Below are positions 1-8,265 of a stretch of 64,000 bases of DNA, piece after piece. Each line of letters opens with the position of its first letter. The first letter of the stretch is position 1. Below the pieces are notes generated by a model. That model searched no databases, was not told the DNA's origin, and saw nothing but the letters and a program-made list of their open reading frames with translations. The position numbers and the translations under genes were made by a program. The stretch is from Bacillota bacterium (lineage in GTDB: Bacteria > Bacillota > Clostridia > Christensenellales > SZUA-584): contig JAEYLC010000005.1 of assembly GCA_023461435.1 (NCBI GenBank), positions 19,846 to 83,845 on the forward strand. The letters run 5' to 3'.

Positions 1-741
1 CTTTTCATCCACACCGAGCATTTTCGCGGCATGGCGGCGCAGCTCCTGGCGCGGCAGGCATGTGTGTCCCTCGCTCATCGCGGTCAGCAGCTCGTATTTG
101 ATGCCCATATCGATACGGTATTCGGAGTTTTTATCGATGCCGATGGTGCCCGCGATGCGGTCGGCGCGCTCAAACCCGATGCCGGCAATGTCGTCGATCA
201 TTCTGTACGGGTTTTCCTGTATCAGCATGGGCGCGGCGGCGCCGTAGCGCTCGAATACGCGGAACGCCTGCCGGACCGAGAGTCCCAAATTTTGAAGGTC
301 GATGATCACCTGCTTGACGCCGATGTGCTCCGTAAAGCTTTCGCCGATGCTCATCGCGAGCTTATGGCTGATGCCCCTGACTTCGGCGAGCAGCTCCGGG
401 CTGTTTTCGATCACGTCGAACGTGTTTTCACCGAATGCGTCCACAATGCGCCCCGCGATCGCGTCGCCCACGCCCTTGATGAGCCCGCTCGATAAAAACA
501 TGCGGATGGACTCCGCCGTATTGGGCAGCCGCGTTTCCACCGATTTGACGGAAAACTGGCGGCCGTATAGCCGGTGCTCGGTCCACGCGCCGAAAAGCCG
601 CACAAACTCACCCTCGTGGATGTGCGGCAGACAGCCGACCGCGGTGGTCAACTCGCCGTTGAAATCGAGCGACATCACCGTCCAGCCGTTTTCGTCATTG
701 CGGAAATTGATCTCGAGCACGGTGCCCTCAATACTCGTCAT
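1..741 (-). CDS. recD2: ATP-dependent RecD2-like DNA helicase, N-terminal part
   Basis: The reverse strand is open from an ATG at 741 through the left edge, so 247 codons of a larger protein are visible. The N-terminal ~95 residues are an OB-like region starting MTSIEGTVLEI. They are followed by helix-hairpin-helix segments (SSGLIKGVGDAIAGRI and DIAGIGFERADRIAG), the order seen at the start of RecD2/YrrC, a 5'-3' helicase of about 740 residues in Firmicutes. The Walker motifs lie outside the window. A TATAAT box on the reverse strand at 773-778 fits a promoter just upstream. The family is seen directly; a repair or recombination role is inferred from the family. Confidence 0.9.
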   Translation of the reverse strand, partial: MTSIEGTVLEINFRNDENGWTVMSLDFNGELTTAVGCLPHIHEGEFVRLFGAWTEHRLYGRQFSVKSVETRLPNTAESIRMFLSSGLIKGVGDAIAGRIVDAFGENTFDVIENSPELLAEVRGISHKLAMSIGESFTEHIGVKQVIIDLQNLGLSVRQAFRVFERYGAAAPMLIQENPYRMIDDIAGIGFERADRIAGTIGIDKNSEYRIDMGIKYELLTAMSEGHTCLPRQELRRHAAKMLGVDEK

Positions 742-956
742 AAACCCTCAAACATATGTACGGTTTTTTGCCATTATATCATAAAGGGGCGATATTGTGT
801 GTTTTTTTCAAGCCTCGAACAGCGCGGAAGGACGACCATATTGTTTGATCATGCGGGCTTCCCGTTTGGTTAGTTGCATACCAAAAAGTGCGTACTTGCT
901 TTTTGGCTGTTTATGTATATATTGAATATCAAACAGAAAGTTTTGGAGGTAAAGCG

Positions 957-1475
957 ATGGAATTTATTGATCTGGCAGTGCAGCGGTACTCGGTGAGAAA
1001 ATTCAGCGGCAGGCCCGTTGAAAAAGAGAAGATCGAGTTGATATTGAAGGCGGGTCAGGTATCGCCGACGGCATGCAATAATCAGCCTCAGAGAATTCTT
1101 GTGATACAAAGTGAAGATGCTATTGCTAAGCTTAAGGAATGCACAGCTTATCATTTCGGCGCGCCTTTGGCTTTTTTGATCTGCTGTGACAAAACGGTAT
1201 CGTGGAAGCGCTCGTTTGACGGCGATGACAGCGGGGAGGTTGATGCGAGCATCGTGACCACGCATATGATGCTGGAGGCCGCCGCGCTTGGGCTCGGCAC
1301 TACATGGGTGGGGTATTTTGATCCCGAAAAGACGAGGAAAGCCTATAATATCCCCAGCGACTTTGTTCCGGTTGCGATTCTGCCCACCGGTTATCCGGCT
1401 GATAACGCGGCGCCGAGCGCGAACCACGGCAAACGGTACCCGCTTGAGCAGACAGTCTTCTATAACCGGTTTTAA
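957..1475 (+). CDS. Nitroreductase family protein
   Basis: A 172-residue protein that probably binds FMN and reduces small substrates with NAD(P)H. The N-terminal RYSVRKFSGRPVEKEKIE and SPTACNNQPQRI segments are the usual flavin phosphate and ring contacts of the family. The C-terminal LGLGTTWVGYFDP and the ATLPTGYP-like segment also fit. The ATG at 957 is preceded by a strong GGAGG, which decides the start over an upstream in-frame codon. Its stop overlaps by a few bases the stop of the convergent PhzF gene. The substrate cannot be read from the sequence. Confidence 0.9.
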   Translation: MEFIDLAVQRYSVRKFSGRPVEKEKIELILKAGQVSPTACNNQPQRILVIQSEDAIAKLKECTAYHFGAPLAFLICCDKTVSWKRSFDGDDSGEVDASIVTTHMMLEAAALGLGTTWVGYFDPEKTRKAYNIPSDFVPVAILPTGYPADNAAPSANHGKRYPLEQTVFYNRF

Positions 1476-2332
1476 GGGAAATCAATTTCACCTGCCGCGA
1501 AGAATGAGACATCGCCGTGGATAAACACCTGCGTTTCGCCGGATGATCGGGACGTCCATGCTTTAATCACGGAGGGCCGGTGCACAAACCCTCCCTGATG
1601 GATGCTGACCACTTCTCCGGGGCATGCAAGCCCATGATGTACAAGATAAGCACATAGCGGCCCCGCCGCGCTGCCCGTGGCAACATCTTCGGTGATTCCT
1701 TTGTTGTCCCATGTGCGGCACTCGAGGGATTCAGCTTCAAACACATAGACGAATTTTGCGCCGAATTGTCCGAGGAGGTCTTCGAAACCGTCAATGCTGA
1801 TTTTTGCGCTGGCAATGTTCTGCCTGACCGGAACCAGCAGATAATCAAGGCCCGTTGAAACGACTTCAACGGGCAAGGTGTCATGAATGTCAGCCGGACG
1901 AAGCCCCAATGCGGTTGCGATTTGAGCATGGCGGCTTTTGTCAACTTGTGCTATGAATGACGGAGTTCCCTGATTCATCGTAACGCTGCAGCCGCCGCTG
2001 CTTAATGCCGATGAAACGGACACCCGACGCCCCGATAGATCGAACAAAATCTCGACGGTGTTTTGAGCGCGTAAATGCAGGCTGTGAAGCACGGCGCCCG
2101 CGCCGAGTATGGGGTGGCCCGCAAACGCAAGCTCTTCATCCACCGTGAAGATTCTCACGGGATAAGAGCCATCCGCGGCCTTGTCAAATATGAATATCGT
2201 CTCAAACTGACGCAGTTCCCGGGTGATCTTCAGCAAATCACCGCTGCCAAGCGGACTGTTTGGAAAAACGACCGTGAGTCCGTTACCGCTTAGAGGTTTA
2301 TCCGAAAACACATCGACGTGAAAGTACTTCAT
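1472..2332 (-). CDS. PhzF family isomerase/epimerase-like protein
   Basis: A 286-residue protein with the PhzF fold signatures: an N-terminal DVFSDKPLSGNGLTVV segment, the catalytic glutamate in RQFETIF (E44), FAGHPILGAG, and the C-terminal EDVATGSAAGPL loop. PhzF relatives catalyse isomerisation near a carboxylate. Outside phenazine producers the substrate is usually unknown, and no phenazine genes are nearby. The start at 2332 follows AAGGAA at good spacing. It is transcribed toward the nitroreductase. Confidence 0.9.
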   Translation of the reverse strand: MKYFHVDVFSDKPLSGNGLTVVFPNSPLGSGDLLKITRELRQFETIFIFDKAADGSYPVRIFTVDEELAFAGHPILGAGAVLHSLHLRAQNTVEILFDLSGRRVSVSSALSSGGCSVTMNQGTPSFIAQVDKSRHAQIATALGLRPADIHDTLPVEVVSTGLDYLLVPVRQNIASAKISIDGFEDLLGQFGAKFVYVFEAESLECRTWDNKGITEDVATGSAAGPLCAYLVHHGLACPGEVVSIHQGGFVHRPSVIKAWTSRSSGETQVFIHGDVSFFAAGEIDFP

Positions 2333-2396
2333 TATCAATATTCCTTTTTTTAAGGTCGGCAACCTATAAGCGTATGCAAACGTTTTGCGGAAACGC

Positions 2397-2421
2397 GGGG
2401 CTGCCTCAAAACGACAGCCCC
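2397..2421 (-). terminator. GC-rich hairpin after the small cysteine protein
   Basis: GGGGCTG and CAGCCCC arms with an 11-base loop lie 20 bases downstream of the stop at 2441. The following bases on the reverse strand are only weakly T-rich, so this is a probable but not textbook terminator. Confidence 0.45.
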
Positions 2422-2440
2422 TGATTTAACACTGCCGGAG

Positions 2441-2596
2441 CTACTCTTTGGGCTCAAAATAATCACAGCTGCCTTGCGACAAAACATCTTTGCCGAAACA
2501 TTTGCCCATTTGCTGCATACTGGTGTCTTCCTCAAAATGCTTGCAGTCTTCGCATGCCCGGCCCTCTTCGCCTTTTTGAACATAGTTGGCTTCCAT
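2441..2596 (-). CDS. Small cysteine-rich protein
   Basis: A 51-residue protein beginning MEANYVQKGEEGRACEDC. Five cysteines, including CEDC, suggest a metal site. The ATG at 2596 follows AGGAGAACGC closely. It starts just downstream of the WYL regulator stop (2614), so the two are probably co-transcribed. The function is not recognised. It is short, but the start signal and codon pattern support a real gene. Confidence 0.7.
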   Translation of the reverse strand: MEANYVQKGEEGRACEDCKHFEEDTSMQQMGKCFGKDVLSQGSCDYFEPKE

Positions 2597-2613
2597 GCTG
2601 CGTTCTCCTTTCT

Positions 2614-3315
2614 TTAGAATATTGAATGGCTTTTTAACTGCCAAAATTCATCCGCGTTAAAAGTATCGTCTTTTTCAAACGCCTTTTCACAAAGATGGCA
2701 TTGACGGATGAACTGTGTTTGAAAGATTCGGTATCGGTTATGTTCCGTACAGAACCCGATCAAATACCATGCGCCGGACTTGCCTACCAGCCCGTAAGGC
2801 GCAACAAGATTGGATGTGGAAAGCCTGTTGCAAAACGGATGCTGATAATCAACATGTATCATCGTTTGGCTGAGATAGGCTTTCTCTATGCAACGGAGTA
2901 TTTCACGAAGGTTGTTTGGCTGATCATTGTTTTCTGTATCAATAAAAATAAACTGGTCGATTTGGGGCTCCGTTTTTTTCATATCCAGCAGCCGGCTGAT
3001 TTTGCTGTTTAAAGCGGCGGCCTCTTTTGCAAACTCCGTATCGCTGAACTGTGACAGCAACTGTGTGCTTAACAGCATGGTACTGAGCTCTGATTGGTTG
3101 AAAAGAATTTTTTCAAAGGAAAACCCGTCGGAAAGCATGTAGCCGCCCGCTTTTCCCTTGCAGCTTAAAATATCCACGCCTGCTGTCTGCAGCATCTCGA
3201 TGTCCCTGCAAATTGTGCGTCTGGAAACCTCCAGATACCGTGAAAGCTCGGCAATTGTCGCTTTGGCGTGTAATTGCAAATAGAACACAATCATTAAAAG
3301 TCTTTGGAGCTTCAT
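2614..3315 (-). CDS. HTH transcriptional regulator with WYL domain
   Basis: A protein of about 233 residues. Residues 1-55 form a DeoR/HTH_11 winged helix (ATIAELSRYLEVSRRTICRDIEMLQ). The C-terminal half matches a WYL-type ligand-binding domain (LVAPYGLVGKSGAWYLIGFC, then YRIFQTQFI). Such proteins sense small ligands or nucleic acids and repress nearby genes. The start at ATG 3315 has GGTGAT upstream; a GTG at 3330 is possible. The downstream cysteine-rich ORF may be its partner or target, but that is inference. Confidence 0.87.
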   Translation of the reverse strand: MKLQRLLMIVFYLQLHAKATIAELSRYLEVSRRTICRDIEMLQTAGVDILSCKGKAGGYMLSDGFSFEKILFNQSELSTMLLSTQLLSQFSDTEFAKEAAALNSKISRLLDMKKTEPQIDQFIFIDTENNDQPNNLREILRCIEKAYLSQTMIHVDYQHPFCNRLSTSNLVAPYGLVGKSGAWYLIGFCTEHNRYRIFQTQFIRQCHLCEKAFEKDDTFNADEFWQLKSHSIF

Positions 3316-3391
3316 TCGATCACCACGCACTCATCATACCACATCAATGTTGCCAGCAGTATGGCAATTTTACATACACAGGAAAAAAGAA

Positions 3392-3414
3392 AGCGGCATG
3401 CTGGTCATGCCGCT
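3392..3414 (-). terminator. metK terminator
   Basis: AGCGGCATG/CATGCCGCT hairpin with a 5-base loop, followed on the reverse strand by a T-rich run (TTTCTTTTTT), 20 bases past the metK stop. Confidence 0.8.
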
Positions 3415-3434
3415 TCTGTCTGTTCAATTGTACG

Positions 3435-4568
3435 TTATTTGCTGAGCGTATCCACGAGATCGAGCCGTTCCCACGGCAGATCGAGATCGGGCCGCCCGAA
3501 GTGGCCGTATGCAGCCGTCTGCCGGTATATCGGCGCCCGCAGCCCCAGCCGCTCTATAATCGCCGCAGGCCGCAGGTCCACGGTGTTATGGATGAATGCC
3601 GCAAGCTTATCGTCGTCCATTTTGCCTGTGCCGAACGTGTCCACATAGATCGAGACGGGTTCCGCCACGCCGATCGCATAAGCCACCTCGATCTCACAGC
3701 GCTCCGCGAGCCCCGCCGCGACGATGTTTTTGGCGATATGGCGTGTGACATAGGCTGCGCTTCTGTCCACCTTAGAGGGGTCCTTGCCCGAAAACGCGCC
3801 GCCGCCGTGGCGCGCGTAGCCGCCGTAGGTGTCCACGATGATCTTGCGGCCGGTCAGCCCCGAGTCGCCCGCGGGCCCGCCGATCACGAACCGCCCGGTG
3901 GGGTTCACAAAGTATTTCGTACCCGTGTCCAGCAGTTCCGCCGGTATCACGGGCTTGACAACGTGTTTAATGACATCGACTCTGATCTGCTCCTGCGAAA
4001 CATCGTCCGCATGCTGTGCCGATACGACGATGGTATCGATGCGCACGGGCGTGGTGCCCTCGTATTCCACCGTCACCTGAGTTTTGCCGTCAGGACGAAG
4101 GTAGCCAAGCGTGCCGTCTTTGCGCACCTCGGCCAGCCGTCTTGCGAGCTTGTGTGAGAGCGTGATGGGCAGCGGCATCAGTTCCGGCGTTTCGCGGCAT
4201 GCGAACCCGAACATCATGCCCTGATCGCCCGCGCCCTGATCGGCCTTGTTGACACCCATCGCGATATCGCCCGATTGCTCGTCGATGCTCGTGATGACGC
4301 CGCAGGTGTTGCCGTCAAAGCCGTATTTGGCGCGCGTAAACCCGATATCAATGATGGTGCCGCGCACGATCTTAGGGATATCGACGTAGCAGTTCGTTGT
4401 GATCTCGCCCATCACGAGGACGAGCCCCGTGTTGACAGCCGTTTCACACGCGACATGCGAATTGGAATCTTCAGCGAGTATCGCGTCGAGCACGCTGTCG
4501 CTGATCTGGTCACAGAGCTTATCCGGATGCCCCTCCGTGACCGATTCCGAGGTAAACAGTCTTCTCAT
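3435..4568 (-). CDS. metK: S-adenosylmethionine synthetase
   Basis: A 377-residue cytoplasmic enzyme that makes S-adenosylmethionine from methionine and ATP. Diagnostic segments are SESVTEGHPDKLCDQISD at the N-terminus, GAGDQGMMFGFAC, and the phosphate loop GGGAFSGKDPSKVDRSAAY. The length is typical or slightly short for the family. The gene stands alone and is controlled by the SAM-I riboswitch directly upstream. The start at 4568 is followed by the conserved MRRLFTSESV. Confidence 0.98.
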   Translation of the reverse strand: MRRLFTSESVTEGHPDKLCDQISDSVLDAILAEDSNSHVACETAVNTGLVLVMGEITTNCYVDIPKIVRGTIIDIGFTRAKYGFDGNTCGVITSIDEQSGDIAMGVNKADQGAGDQGMMFGFACRETPELMPLPITLSHKLARRLAEVRKDGTLGYLRPDGKTQVTVEYEGTTPVRIDTIVVSAQHADDVSQEQIRVDVIKHVVKPVIPAELLDTGTKYFVNPTGRFVIGGPAGDSGLTGRKIIVDTYGGYARHGGGAFSGKDPSKVDRSAAYVTRHIAKNIVAAGLAERCEIEVAYAIGVAEPVSIYVDTFGTGKMDDDKLAAFIHNTVDLRPAAIIERLGLRAPIYRQTAAYGHFGRPDLDLPWERLDLVDTLSK

Positions 4569-4596
4569 ATCTTACACTCCTAAAAGTTTTTTAAAT

Positions 4597-4621
4597 AAAA
4601 AACCCCGCGTCAGCGAGGCTC
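4597..4621 (-). terminator. Riboswitch expression-platform terminator
   Basis: CCTCGC/GCGGGG stem with a TGAC loop followed by TTTTTTA on the reverse strand, between the SAM-I aptamer and metK. It should form when SAM is bound and stop transcription before metK. Confidence 0.9.
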
Positions 4622-4640
4622 GAAAAAAACTTTTTCTTCA

Positions 4641-4731
4641 CCTCATCTATCGGGAATTGGCACCTTGACGGTTCGTCCGGTTGCCGGGTTTCACAGGGCC
4701 CGTCCCTCCACCACTCTTGATAAGGGTTTCT
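4641..4731 (-). promoter_or_regulatory. SAM-I (S-box) riboswitch aptamer
   Basis: Read on the reverse strand, the segment has the S-box core in order: CTTATCAAGAG, GGTGGAGGGACGGGCCC, TGAAACCCGGCAACC, and AAGGTGCCAATTCC. P1 is CCTTATC with GATGAGG. It precedes metK and is followed by an intrinsic terminator, so it is a transcriptional OFF switch for SAM synthesis. Both the class and the regulated gene agree. Confidence 0.97.
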
Positions 4732-4798
4732 TATTCTTCTCCGATCATACTATATCCTGAGAGGAAATGCAAATCGGCCCGTTAATTTCTTACGAAAA

Positions 4799-5710
4799 TT
4801 ATTCTTTCTGCGGTAACAGCGGCCCTTTTTCGGTATCATATTGGAGCTTCTGGCCTGCTTTATCCATCAGCCACGCAACAAGGAAGCCGCCGACGGCACA
4901 TGCCGCGCACGAAACGATATCAATGACGGTGCCCGAATACCGTATGCTCTCCGCCTGATTTGTCGGAACGACGGTCATGATGGTAGATGCCAGCACAAAG
5001 CCGAGCACGACGTGGAAAATGACCGGATAATACTTGTTGAACAGATGGTTGATCGCCCGCGCCGATACCAGCACCAGCAGCACCGCGCCGATGCCGAGCG
5101 GGATGATGACGCCCATGTCAAGATTGCCTATCCCAGCGGCCATCGGCTCATAAAGTCCGAGGAATATCAGCAGCGACGAGGAACTGAGGCCCGGCGCAAC
5201 GAGACTGATGCCCCACATCAGGCCGCAGACAAAGAACCACCAGATATTCGGCTGAATGTTAAGCGCGGCGGAATTGCCAAGGTAAAGCAGCAGGCCCATA
5301 ACCACCACAAAGCTGATGACAAAGGAAATCAGTGCCGATTTCGGACGCCCCTGCTTGCCCGCCTCTTTATAGAGCGACGGCCCCATACCCGCAATCAGGC
5401 CAAAAAACAACCAGATCGTCATGCTGGAGGATACTGTGAAAAGCCATTCCACCAGGCGCGCTAACCCCAAAAACCCCAGCACAAAGCCGATCAGTACGGG
5501 AAGCAGCAGCCAGACATGCTTTTTAAACGCGCGGAACGGATGGGCGATAAGCTCCATCATCGGCTGGTATATGCCGAATATCACGCAGAGCACGCCGCCG
5601 CTGATGCCCGGCAATATGGCGCTTCCGCCGATCAGCGCGCCCTGCACCACACGCAGCAGCCACCGCAGCACGGTCATGCGTGAGACTTTTTCATTCAGTT
5701 CTTTTTCCAC
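4799..5710 (-). CDS. DUF368 membrane protein (PopT-like)
   Basis: A 303-residue polytopic membrane protein with about eight hydrophobic segments. The conserved GGSAILPGISGGVLCVIFGIY near the start and SLVAPGLSSSSLLIFLGLYEP in the middle are the two inverted-repeat re-entrant motifs of DUF368. Members have been described as undecaprenyl-phosphate translocases, which recycle the lipid carrier for wall polymers. That role here is inferred from the family. The GTG start at 5710 has GGGGAG at proper spacing. A perfect 18-bp palindrome lies about 43 bp upstream. Confidence 0.9.
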   Translation of the reverse strand: MEKELNEKVSRMTVLRWLLRVVQGALIGGSAILPGISGGVLCVIFGIYQPMMELIAHPFRAFKKHVWLLLPVLIGFVLGFLGLARLVEWLFTVSSSMTIWLFFGLIAGMGPSLYKEAGKQGRPKSALISFVISFVVVMGLLLYLGNSAALNIQPNIWWFFVCGLMWGISLVAPGLSSSSLLIFLGLYEPMAAGIGNLDMGVIIPLGIGAVLLVLVSARAINHLFNKYYPVIFHVVLGFVLASTIMTVVPTNQAESIRYSGTVIDIVSCAACAVGGFLVAWLMDKAGQKLQYDTEKGPLLPQKE

Positions 5711-5752
5711 AAATATTTCTCCCCAATAATTGATTTATCTTTTGCTCTTTAT

Positions 5753-5770
5753 CGATGCTCATGAGCATCG
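5753..5770. promoter_or_regulatory. Perfect 18-bp palindrome, candidate operator
   Basis: CGATGCTCATGAGCATCG is a perfect inverted repeat 43 bases upstream of the DUF368 start. Its place and symmetry fit a dimeric repressor site; the regulator is unknown. Confidence 0.5.
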
Positions 5771-5897
5771 ACGCCCGGTCAGGTTTAACGGACAAATGTC
5801 GAAAAATTATCTATGAAAAGTATTTTATACTAGATGCGATTGTTTTGGCAATACGTTGCCGTGCCGGGAGTTTGATTTGTGCCACAAGGATAATAAA

Positions 5898-5930
5898 AAG
5901 GCTGCTTCATGCATCCGCAAAAGCAGCCTT
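5898..5930 (-). terminator. Terminator of the lipoprotein gene
   Basis: AAGGCTGCTT/AAGCAGCCTT hairpin followed on the reverse strand by TTTTTATTAT, 46 bases past the stop at 5976. Confidence 0.85.
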
Positions 5931-5975
5931 GAGCAATGCAAAACAATGTGGTCTGAAATCCGGTTTACTTACCGG

Positions 5976-6389
5976 CTACTCGGCAGAGGGCAGCGACAGC
6001 TGCACGACGGGCTGCTCCGCCGCCTGCTCGTAACCGTTGTCGGTGACCTCGAAAACAAGCCCGACCTGCTCATACGCGTTATCGACCTTTTCAAAGGACA
6101 GGCACTTCAAATCGTATGCGGTACCCGCGAGCGTGGCTGTGGTGCCCCGGAAGAAATATTCTTCCGCCTTGTCAAGGTCAAGCGTGGTGCCTTCGGCGGG
6201 TTTCAAGTAAATCACAAGCAGCGTGTTGCCTTCCGCCGCGGTCACGTCGTCAATGCTTGACATGAACTTCTGCGAGTATTCAAATGAGCCGATTTCTGTG
6301 ACGATCGGGTCCGCTTTGGCGCATGCCGTGACGAGAAGAACCAGGCAAACGATCAGTATGATGAAGTTGGTCTTTTTATATGCTCTCAT
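5976..6389 (-). CDS. Putative lipoprotein
   Basis: A 137-residue protein with a signal peptide (MRAYKKTNFIILIVCLVLL) ending in a lipobox VTAC, so it should be lipid-anchored outside the membrane. The rest is soluble and β-rich (DPIVTEIGSFEYSQKF at its start). No family is recognised. It is monocistronic with its own terminator, and the ATG follows AAAGGAT. Confidence 0.75.
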   Translation of the reverse strand: MRAYKKTNFIILIVCLVLLVTACAKADPIVTEIGSFEYSQKFMSSIDDVTAAEGNTLLVIYLKPAEGTTLDLDKAEEYFFRGTTATLAGTAYDLKCLSFEKVDNAYEQVGLVFEVTDNGYEQAAEQPVVQLSLPSAE

Positions 6390-6506
6390 TACAGGGTATC
6401 CTTTTAAAGTTTTCGTTTTGCCCTGCCCAAACAGGGGAAGGTATACATTTTCCTGTCAATTATATATCAGCGGACCGCGCCGCGCAAGAATTTTTGGACT
6501 TTTGAA

Positions 6507-6535
6507 TTGTTATTTGCATTTCCATATGCCATAAT
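6507..6535 (+). promoter_or_regulatory. Promoter predicted to give a leaderless mRNA
   Basis: TTGTTA at 6507-6512, a 17-base spacer and CATAAT at 6530-6535. The start codon at 6542 falls where transcription should begin, and there is no Shine-Dalgarno sequence before it. Confidence 0.5.
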
Positions 6536-6541
6536 TTCGAC

Positions 6542-7417
6542 ATGGAACTCAACAAAAAGCAGCTGTCGGCATTTGCGAAATCGCTGGGATTTGCCGATAT
6601 ACGGTTCGCAGGGGCGGACGATATGCGGGAACAAAAGGGGCTGGAGCAGCCGCGTGCGCTGCTGCGCAGCGCGGCGTGTATCGTGGTGCTTTTTGCGCCG
6701 TACCGTCCTGCGGCGTTGCCGCCCGAGCCGGGCAGCATGGCGCTTTCGGCGTATTACATCGCGTCGAACAGGTCGTACCATTCGGCGCGCGCGGTGGCGG
6801 ATTATATAAAGCAGCACGGCGCGCAGGCGCTGCATACCGACGGCGTCAGCGCAAAGGGCGCTGCGCTCAGAACAGGCGGTTTTTTGGGCGACAACGGGTT
6901 TTACTATCATCCGGAGTTTGGGTCTTACGTGTGCATACAAACCGTGCTGACCGACGCGTTTGAGCCGGACGGCGCCTCTCAAGAAACGGACGGCTGCCTG
7001 CACTGCGGGACATGCGCGGCGGCATGTCCGTCGCAGGCCGTGGGCGGCATCGAGCGGTGCCTGCGGTATCATATGAACGGCCCGGTTCCCGAAGCGCTGC
7101 GCGGCGATGTGTATCAGCTGCTCGGATGTGAAAAATGCCAAAGCGCGTGCCCGCTTAACGACGCGGCATGCGGCGAGCCGGTCAGCTTCACGCTCGAGGC
7201 GCTGCTCAGGAACGACGCCACCAAAGCGCTGCGCGAGCTCGCGGGGCCGAACATGGCGCGGCGCGGGCGGGTGATTTCTCAGGCGGCGCTGTATGCGGCG
7301 GCCACGAAGCAGACGCAGATTGTGGACACATTAAGGCAGCTTGCGGAAAATGAGGACGAGCCGATTGCCACGCATGCGCGCTGGGCGATCGATCAATTAA
7401 ACGGAGAAAACACATGA
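6542..7417 (+). CDS. QueG-like protein with two 4Fe-4S motifs
   Basis: A 291-residue protein related to epoxyqueuosine reductase. It has CLHCGTCAAACP (C152-C162) and CEKCQSACP (C196-C203), a double 4Fe-4S arrangement, then a C-terminal α-helical HEAT-like tail. QueG proper is about 350-390 residues and binds cobalamin; the N-terminal part here is shorter. It may do the last step of queuosine synthesis or a related reduction, but the substrate is not certain. No Shine-Dalgarno site is visible. Its stop overlaps the ispE start by ATGA. Confidence 0.8.
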   Translation: MELNKKQLSAFAKSLGFADIRFAGADDMREQKGLEQPRALLRSAACIVVLFAPYRPAALPPEPGSMALSAYYIASNRSYHSARAVADYIKQHGAQALHTDGVSAKGAALRTGGFLGDNGFYYHPEFGSYVCIQTVLTDAFEPDGASQETDGCLHCGTCAAACPSQAVGGIERCLRYHMNGPVPEALRGDVYQLLGCEKCQSACPLNDAACGEPVSFTLEALLRNDATKALRELAGPNMARRGRVISQAALYAAATKQTQIVDTLRQLAENEDEPIATHARWAIDQLNGENT

Positions 7418-8265
7418 TACGATTGAAAGCCTACGCCAAGCTCAACCTGTCTCTTGATATTACCGGCAAGCGCGGCGACGGGTATCATGAGCTGGATGGC
7501 ATCATGCAGAGCATTTCGCTTTTTGATACGGTGGAGATCGAAAAAGCGGACGATATCCGTGTGTCGATGGATATCGAAGGCGTGGACATGCGGTGCAACA
7601 CAGCGTATAAAGCCGCGCTTGCTTTTCTGGAGCTAATGGGAACCGGCGGCGCATCCATCCATATACAAAAGCACATTCCGTCCGAGGCGGGGCTCGGCGG
7701 CGCGAGCGCGGACGCCGCGGCGGTGCTTGTTGGATTGAACAGGCTATACGGAGCGGGATTGAGCATTGAGGACCTGAGCGCTATGGGCGTCAAGGTGGGC
7801 GCCGATGTGCCGTTTGCGCTGACAGGCGGTACCGTAAGGGCGAAAGGCGTCGGCGAGCGGCTCACGCACATTGAGCCCGCAAAGCCGCTGCACTATGTGA
7901 TCGTCAAGCCGCATGCGGGCGTATCCACGGCGGAGGCGTTCAGGCGGTATCAAAAATCCGAGCCGCTTCGTATCAGTACGGTGGAATACGCGCTGGCCAA
8001 GGGCGATATCGAGCTGTTTCTGCGCTACGCAGGCAACGCGCTCGGCATGGCAGCCCTCAGTATTGCCCCGGAAATCATGACGGCGGCCAATGCGCTGATG
8101 GCGGCGGGCGCACCGCGCGCGCTGATGAGCGGCTCGGGCAGCACGATGTTCGCGCCGTTTGAGAGCCCGGAGCAAGCCAAGGAGGCCGCCGCGTGCGTCA
8201 AAGGGAATTTTGCCTATGTGGGCGCGGTGAGCGCCGTAAATACGGGGATCGAGGAAATCGTTTAA
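7414..8265 (+). CDS. ispE: 4-diphosphocytidyl-2-C-methyl-D-erythritol kinase
   Basis: A 283-residue GHMP-family kinase of the MEP pathway to isoprenoids. It phosphorylates CDP-methylerythritol with ATP. AYAKLNLSLDITGKRGDGYHE at the N-terminus, the ATP loop PSEAGLGGASADAAAVL and the C-terminal LMSGSGSTMFAPF are diagnostic. It overlaps the QueG-like gene (ATGA) and rsmG (TAATG), so translation is probably coupled. Confidence 0.97.
   Translation: MIRLKAYAKLNLSLDITGKRGDGYHELDGIMQSISLFDTVEIEKADDIRVSMDIEGVDMRCNTAYKAALAFLELMGTGGASIHIQKHIPSEAGLGGASADAAAVLVGLNRLYGAGLSIEDLSAMGVKVGADVPFALTGGTVRAKGVGERLTHIEPAKPLHYVIVKPHAGVSTAEAFRRYQKSEPLRISTVEYALAKGDIELFLRYAGNALGMAALSIAPEIMTAANALMAAGAPRALMSGSGSTMFAPFESPEQAKEAAACVKGNFAYVGAVSAVNTGIEEIV

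Noticed and set aside
3213..4157. Long forward ORF antisense to metK
   Set aside because: Shadow of GC-rich third codon positions; metK is certain.
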